A stretch of 10,265 nucleotides of DNA from Stramenopiles sp. TOSAG23-3 (taxonomy: Eukaryota > Sar): the NCBI GenBank assembly GCA_900128585.1, contig LT642832.1, positions 1 to 10,265 on the forward strand. Direction: 5' to 3'. The notes under the pieces are model-generated. The model saw only the letters and a program-made list of their open reading frames with translations, was not told where the DNA came from and ran no database searches. Shown piece after piece: positions 7,078 to 10,265 of this stretch. The stretch's first letter is position 1. Each line of letters opens with the position of its first letter. Both the position numbers and the translations under genes were made by a program.

Positions 7078-8448
7078 CTAGTAACATTTTTTTGTAACTT
7101 CATGAATTTCGTCATAAGTCAGAGCATCCTGACTTTTTGAGCCAGCAAGCTTCTTTTTCTTCTTCTTCTTCGATTTTTTTGAGAAAAAGGACTGCACTTG
7201 CACGGGTTCCCCATTTTCATCCATTGCAATGTTTCCCGTGCTCTGCGCAAGTCGGGCTTGCGTTTGCAATTCCCTTGCCTTCCTTTCCTGCTCCCGCGCC
7301 ATCTCTCTTTCGAGTCGTTCTCGCTCCTGCTTTTCCCTCTTCTCCCTTTGGATGCGCGGCAAAGTGTTTACCCGGTACTTATGCTCTTCTACTTCCCGCT
7401 TTCGTTCTTCGTACTCGTACCGCTCGATCATTTCTTTTTCGTCTTTCAGTCGCTTCCTCTCTGCGCGAAGCCGGGCCTGGTAGTCACGCTGCAAGAATGG
7501 GTTCAACGGCATGTCTAGGTTGCAACAAAAGTGTTGGGTTTGGGGCTGCGTAATGTTCAGCTCTCGCAACTCCATGTCTATCCGCTTTATTTTGTCCAGC
7601 CACTTTGATGCGAACGGGGGCACCACCGCTCGTCCGCGCTCGTATTTGGTCGAATTGTAATGCGACGGCCCAAAATGTATGGCAGATGCCGATTTCTTGT
7701 ATATCATTGGGCTCCCGTGCGGCGCAATTAGTCCCTTTTTGCTTATGTTTTGCGGCATGCATTTTCTTGGGACCGTAGGGATATAACAATCGGGGGCGGC
7801 CCCGTACAATGACTCGCGTTGGAGCGCCTCAATATGCCGGTCTGGTTGAAGCATTAGTTTTGGGTTCGGTTTATAGCTGCTTATCTTTGCAGTTAAATCG
7901 TACCGGTTGCCCTTTTTCAATGGAACTTGCTTACGCATCTTGAAGTCCCACGTTCGCCCGGGCACGAAGGGGCCAACCTTCTGGCGCGCTGCCGAATTCG
8001 GCCCGTTGTTTGACGATTCCTCGTTTGCCAATTTGATGATGTCAGACACAAAGCGCGGTGTGAAGACTCTTTTCGATTTTTTTGCCTTTTGCTTCCGCTT
8101 TGGCTGTTCGGTCCGGCCTCTGGTGCTGCTGATTTGGGAGTTCTGGTGCATTTGATGGTCGTTAAACTGGGCTAAATTAATGTTTGAAAATATTTGCGAA
8201 GCCTTGGAGGAAGGTTGTACTCTATTTTTGCCCGATTTCCCTTCACGCCGCATTATTTTCTTCTTTAGACCCCGGTTTCCCCTGCCCCGTTTTGCCTCAA
8301 TCTCATTGTTCAAAGAACGAATCAGCGACTTGCACCATTGGCCGTCTGTCTCCAACAACGTAGGCGCATTGTCATCGTATATTAATTTGTCTTCCTCGAA
8401 CACATGTGGCCCCGAAAGAGAGTTTAGGTTCAATGCCGGTACGTCCAT
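7078..8448 (-). CDS. Unrecognised basic coiled-coil protein
   Basis: The protein has 456 residues from the ATG at 8448-8446, which has A at -3 and G at +4 and an in-frame TGA 12 bases upstream (8463-8461). That rules out the two-codon longer TTG start as meaningful. I do not recognise the family. Visible parts: an N-terminal region with two basic clusters (about 53-76 and 111-128), a middle segment rich in Pro, Tyr and aromatic residues (160-280; FVPGRTWDFK, YGAAPDCYIP, PFASKWLDKI), and a long charged coiled coil (about 318-402; Glu/Arg/Lys-rich with heptad-like spacing). A lysine run (424-433, KKSKKKKKKK) could be a nuclear or nucleolar signal, and the end reads DALTYDEIHEVTKKCY. No signal peptide, membrane segment or enzyme motif. 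A structural role (cytoskeletal, flagellar or nucleolar) would fit but is guesswork. Confidence 0.85.
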   Translation of the reverse strand: MDVPALNLNSLSGPHVFEEDKLIYDDNAPTLLETDGQWCKSLIRSLNNEIEAKRGRGNRGLKKKIMRREGKSGKNRVQPSSKASQIFSNINLAQFNDHQMHQNSQISSTRGRTEQPKRKQKAKKSKRVFTPRFVSDIIKLANEESSNNGPNSAARQKVGPFVPGRTWDFKMRKQVPLKKGNRYDLTAKISSYKPNPKLMLQPDRHIEALQRESLYGAAPDCYIPTVPRKCMPQNISKKGLIAPHGSPMIYKKSASAIHFGPSHYNSTKYERGRAVVPPFASKWLDKIKRIDMELRELNITQPQTQHFCCNLDMPLNPFLQRDYQARLRAERKRLKDEKEMIERYEYEERKREVEEHKYRVNTLPRIQREKREKQERERLEREMAREQERKARELQTQARLAQSTGNIAMDENGEPVQVQSFFSKKSKKKKKKKLAGSKSQDALTYDEIHEVTKKCY

Positions 8449-8469
8449 AATCAATTCGTTTCAGATCAC

Positions 8470-8486
8470 CTGAGAAAAGAAGGGAA
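8470..8486 (-). other. Candidate 3' splice site of a 5' UTR intron
   Basis: Read on the minus strand this is TTCCCTTCTTTTCTCAG followed by G: a pyrimidine tract ending in CAG|G, 21 bases before the ATG of the coiled-coil gene. An in-frame stop lies between it and the ATG, so splicing here would only change the leader. No matching donor was identified with confidence. Confidence 0.35.
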
Positions 8487-8508
8487 TCCCCGTTTGTATG
8501 TCAACAAT

Positions 8509-8617
8509 TTTTCCTGTGTACATGTACAGCAAATAAAATTCCAACTTTAAAATAACAAGGGGCGTACCACTTGTATTTCATCAAACTTTTCCTGTATACG
8601 TATTCCAACTTAAAAAT
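8509..8617 (+). repeat. Two-block imperfect direct repeat
   Basis: Block 1 (TTTTCCTGTRTAC) is at 8509-8521 and 8587-8599. Block 2 (ATTCCAACTT with an A-rich end) is at 8538-8553 and 8602-8617. Order and strand are the same in both copies; the gap between blocks shrank in the second copy. It looks like a diverged local duplication or a paired regulatory element. Confidence 0.7.
8517..8528. repeat. 12-base perfect palindrome TGTACATGTACA
   Basis: Two TGTACA half-sites sit head to tail, each itself palindromic. It overlaps block 1 of the direct repeat and is lost in the second copy. A dimeric factor could bind it; this is inference. Confidence 0.7.
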
Positions 8618-8633
8618 TGTACACGTATGTATG

Positions 8634-8639
8634 TATATA
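8634..8639 (-). promoter_or_regulatory. Candidate TATA box of the coiled-coil gene
   Basis: On the minus strand the sequence reads GGGGGCTATATACAT: a TATATA with a G/C-rich upstream flank, about 190 bases before the ATG. The flank makes it stand out from the A/T background, but no promoter mapping supports it. Confidence 0.3.
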
Positions 8640-8819
8640 GCCCCCAACAACAACACCACAATGGAAAAAAAGTGAAGGAATATATAATAATAAAAAATAA
8701 TAATGAAAAGATCCGTTTTATAATACATACTACTTAATAGACGACTGGTACAAGGAGAAAAAAAAGAAGAAAAAAACACTAATAATAATAAATATCTAAC
8801 AAATAATACGGCGAATATT

Positions 8820-8840
8820 ATCCTCGTAATAACAGAGGAT
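8820..8840. repeat. Short inverted repeat, 6 bp arms
   Basis: ATCCTC (8820-8825) and GAGGAT (8835-8840) are inverted copies around a 9-base gap, directly next to the 14-base palindrome at 8842. It could be part of the same regulatory site, or chance. Confidence 0.5.
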
Positions 8841-8841
8841 G

Positions 8842-8855
8842 TACATTCGAATGTA
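8842..8855. repeat. 14-base perfect palindrome TACATTCGAATGTA
   Basis: This exact palindrome includes central C/G bases, so it is less easily explained by A/T bias than the others. It lies about 290 bases upstream of the dehydrogenase start and fits a binding site for a dimeric regulator. Confidence 0.7.
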
Positions 8856-8968
8856 TATTAATACATAGAACTAGTATTCAAACAGAGTAATCATTAGTAT
8901 ATAATAATTCATAGTCTACTTTGGTGGTTTTATTTTATTATTATTATTTTATCGTCAAAAAATCTTCT

Positions 8969-8986
8969 CAACAACAACAACAACAA
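8969..8986 (+). repeat. (CAA)6 microsatellite in the dehydrogenase leader
   Basis: Six exact CAA units lie about 160 bases upstream of the dehydrogenase ATG, probably inside the promoter or leader. CAA repeats stay unstructured in RNA, which would suit a 5' UTR. Confidence 0.85.
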
Positions 8987-9082
8987 CACACAAAAAAAAG
9001 TTTCACTTTCTTTCTTCTAAAACAAATTCAACATTCAACGTGTTTGTCAACTACATACAATTTGTTTTGGAATTTCTATTTT

Positions 9083-9118
9083 ATGAACACTGCCACGACA
9101 TTTATTGTGATTTTGTGA
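9083..9118 (+). CDS. Upstream ORF of 11 codons before the dehydrogenase
   Basis: ATG at 9083 opens an 11-residue frame (MNTATTFIVIL) that ends at TGA 9116-9118, 28 bases before the main ATG. It is in another frame from the dehydrogenase, and its start context is weak (T at -3). It is the only ATG I find between about 9000 and 9146. Whether it matters depends on the transcript start. Confidence 0.3.
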   Translation: MNTATTFIVIL

Positions 9119-9146
9119 ACACATAAACAAAGGACGGTAAGTCGAG

Positions 9147-10265
9147 ATGTTGCGGACAATTGGACGGGCGGAGGTGTTACTGCACAACACTACCGAGGAC
9201 CTGTGGGTCATTATTGACGGCTATGTTTATGACTTGAGTAAGTTTAAAGATCTTCATCCAGGAGGGGCTCCTCCGCTTAAATTTGTGGCTGGGAAAGACG
9301 CAAGCGATGCCTTTTATGGTCTGCACCGCTCGAGTATACTAAAAGAAAAGCGCTTCGAGCGTCTGCGAGTAGGTCGAGTAGCAGGATATACCCCGCCGCC
9401 AACACCGCCTCCAACACCATATTCGGAGCCACTGTTCATTCGAAAGCACTCTCCCTATTACAACGATTCGCACCATAAACTGCGGAGAGATGTGCGCGCG
9501 TTTATCGATGAACACATTGCTCCTACAGCTGCGGACGATGACGAATTCGGTGAGGACCCATCGATGGAGCTGAACGTAGCGATGGGAAACGCTGGGATCC
9601 TGGCAGCAATCGTAGGGCCAGAGGCAGCGCAGCTAGGTTTCAAGCCCATAGGGATGGAATCGTTTGAGAACTTTGACTACTTTCACGACATGGTAATTGC
9701 AGAGGAGTTCAAACGGCTTGGGACGTACGGGTTGTCAGACGGCCTTGTTGGGGGATTGTCCATAGGCCTTCCTGTCATCCTAACGTTCGGCTCCAGGAGC
9801 TTAAAGGAGCGCGTTGGAATCCCGTGCTTGAACGGGACAAAACGAATTGCACTGGCCATCTCAGAACCTTACGCCGGGTCCGACGTCGCCCGTATTCAGA
9901 CACAGGCCCGGCTCAGTCCTGATGGGAAGCACTACATAGTAAGTAGTGTAAAGAAATGGATCACCGGGGGGCGCTTTGCAGACTTCTTTACCACCTTGAC
10001 GGTAACCGAAAAAGGGTATGTTCTTATGGTGATTGAACGAGACACAGGCGCTGTAACAACTAAGCCTATTAAAACTTCATATTCGTCGGCTGCGGGAACT
10101 GCATATGTAGAATTCAATGATGCTCTTGTGCCTGTCGAGAATGTTGTGGGTGAGGTTGGAAAAGGGTTCAACTACACAATGTACAACTTCAACCATGAGC
10201 GGTGGGGGATGTGTGTGGGGGGAAACCGAATGTCTCGAATGATGCTGGAAGAGGCATTCAAGTGG
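9147..10265 (+). CDS. Cytochrome b5-acyl-CoA dehydrogenase fusion, 3' end cut off
   Basis: There are 373 codons to the window edge with no stop. The ATG at 9147 has an in-frame TAA nine bases upstream (9138-9140), so the start is firm. Residues 6-80 are a cytochrome b5 domain: HNTTEDLWVIIDG, DLSKF, the HPGG motif with heme ligand H37, and the second ligand H60 (FYGLHRSS). A proline linker (PPPTPPPTP, 83-91) leads to an acyl-CoA dehydrogenase. Its helical N-domain spans about 97-230. The beta-domain signature AISEPYAGSD is at 237-246, and KKWITGG at 269-275 contacts FAD or substrate. The C-domain begins near 336 (NHERWGMCVGG). The catalytic glutamate should lie beyond the window. Such proteins are known in fungi and some protists; the b5 domain probably passes electrons to or from the flavin. 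The likely role is oxidation of acyl-CoA in beta-oxidation or a side path. No clear targeting peptide is seen. Confidence 0.93.
   Translation, partial: MLRTIGRAEVLLHNTTEDLWVIIDGYVYDLSKFKDLHPGGAPPLKFVAGKDASDAFYGLHRSSILKEKRFERLRVGRVAGYTPPPTPPPTPYSEPLFIRKHSPYYNDSHHKLRRDVRAFIDEHIAPTAADDDEFGEDPSMELNVAMGNAGILAAIVGPEAAQLGFKPIGMESFENFDYFHDMVIAEEFKRLGTYGLSDGLVGGLSIGLPVILTFGSRSLKERVGIPCLNGTKRIALAISEPYAGSDVARIQTQARLSPDGKHYIVSSVKKWITGGRFADFFTTLTVTEKGYVLMVIERDTGAVTTKPIKTSYSSAAGTAYVEFNDALVPVENVVGEVGKGFNYTMYNFNHERWGMCVGGNRMSRMMLEEAFKW

Larger units (their letters stand above)
8449..9146. other. Divergent spacer with paired repeats and palindromes
   Basis: This spacer must hold promoters for the coiled-coil gene (leftward) and the dehydrogenase gene (rightward). 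It has a splice-acceptor-like site, a two-block direct repeat, perfect palindromes at 8517-8528 and 8842-8855, a CAA repeat and a short upstream ORF. A TATATAA at 8898-8904 could serve the dehydrogenase gene but lies in A/T-rich sequence. No other gene is seen. Confidence 0.6.

Noticed and set aside
8501-8779. 92-codon open frame on - in the divergent spacer
   Set aside because: Its product is a Phe/Tyr/Ile-rich string of the kind A/T-rich spacer yields by chance, and it overlaps the promoter region of the coiled-coil gene.
9137-9142. GTAAGT, a perfect 5' splice-site core, just before the dehydrogenase ATG
   Set aside because: Splicing here would remove the ATG and the start of the cytochrome b5 domain, which is complete and continuous from that ATG. 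It is probably chance.
1-10265. tRNA, rRNA, CRISPR array, transposon or viral insertion
   Set aside because: No tRNA B-box with a matching A-box, no regularly spaced repeat array, no terminal inverted repeats with a transposase, and no viral gene was seen on reading both strands.

Overview
The window looks like nuclear DNA from a unicellular eukaryote. It holds six protein genes, all without introns in the coding parts seen here. The coding parts have mixed base composition. The spacers are strikingly A/T-rich and full of short microsatellites (CA, GAA, CAA, TTA) and A/T-only palindromes. There are no operons, Shine-Dalgarno-like sites, RNA genes or transposons that I can see. The protein families (a TMEM245-like AI-2E family permease, a co-chaperone-type TPR protein, an XRRA1-like LRR protein, a group XII-like phospholipase A2 and a cytochrome b5/acyl-CoA dehydrogenase fusion) are eukaryotic. 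The mix suggests a protist, possibly a stramenopile or similar microbe, but the lineage cannot be fixed from sequence reading alone.

Layout, left to right. The 3' part of a TMEM245-like membrane protein runs on + (1-1107) and converges on a small TPR protein on - (1911-1372). A 0.9 kb A/T-rich spacer follows. Next is an XRRA1-like leucine-rich repeat protein on - (4823-2835). A 1.2 kb, very A/T-rich divergent spacer holds a near-perfect 49 bp palindrome. A secreted group XII-like PLA2 on + (6043-6906) then converges closely on an unrecognised lysine-rich, coiled-coil protein on - (8448-7078). A 0.7 kb divergent spacer with paired repeats and palindromes leads to the 5' two-thirds or so of a cytochrome b5-acyl-CoA dehydrogenase on + (from 9147, cut by the window edge).

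The genes do not form an obvious pathway. The PLA2-like protein and the acyl-CoA dehydrogenase both belong to lipid metabolism families, but they are not adjacent or co-directed as a unit. Several starts had to be corrected: the longest open frames of three genes begin at TTG, and the ATG starts given here are the supported ones.

The most notable observation is the PLA2-like protein. It keeps the full group XII cysteine pattern but has Arg-Asn where the catalytic His-Asp should be, so it is probably a non-enzymatic member. Next are the 49 bp palindrome, a strong 3' splice-site-like sequence just upstream of the coiled-coil gene (a possible 5' UTR intron), and an 11-codon upstream ORF before the dehydrogenase. 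I did not find a convincing new multi-gene system.
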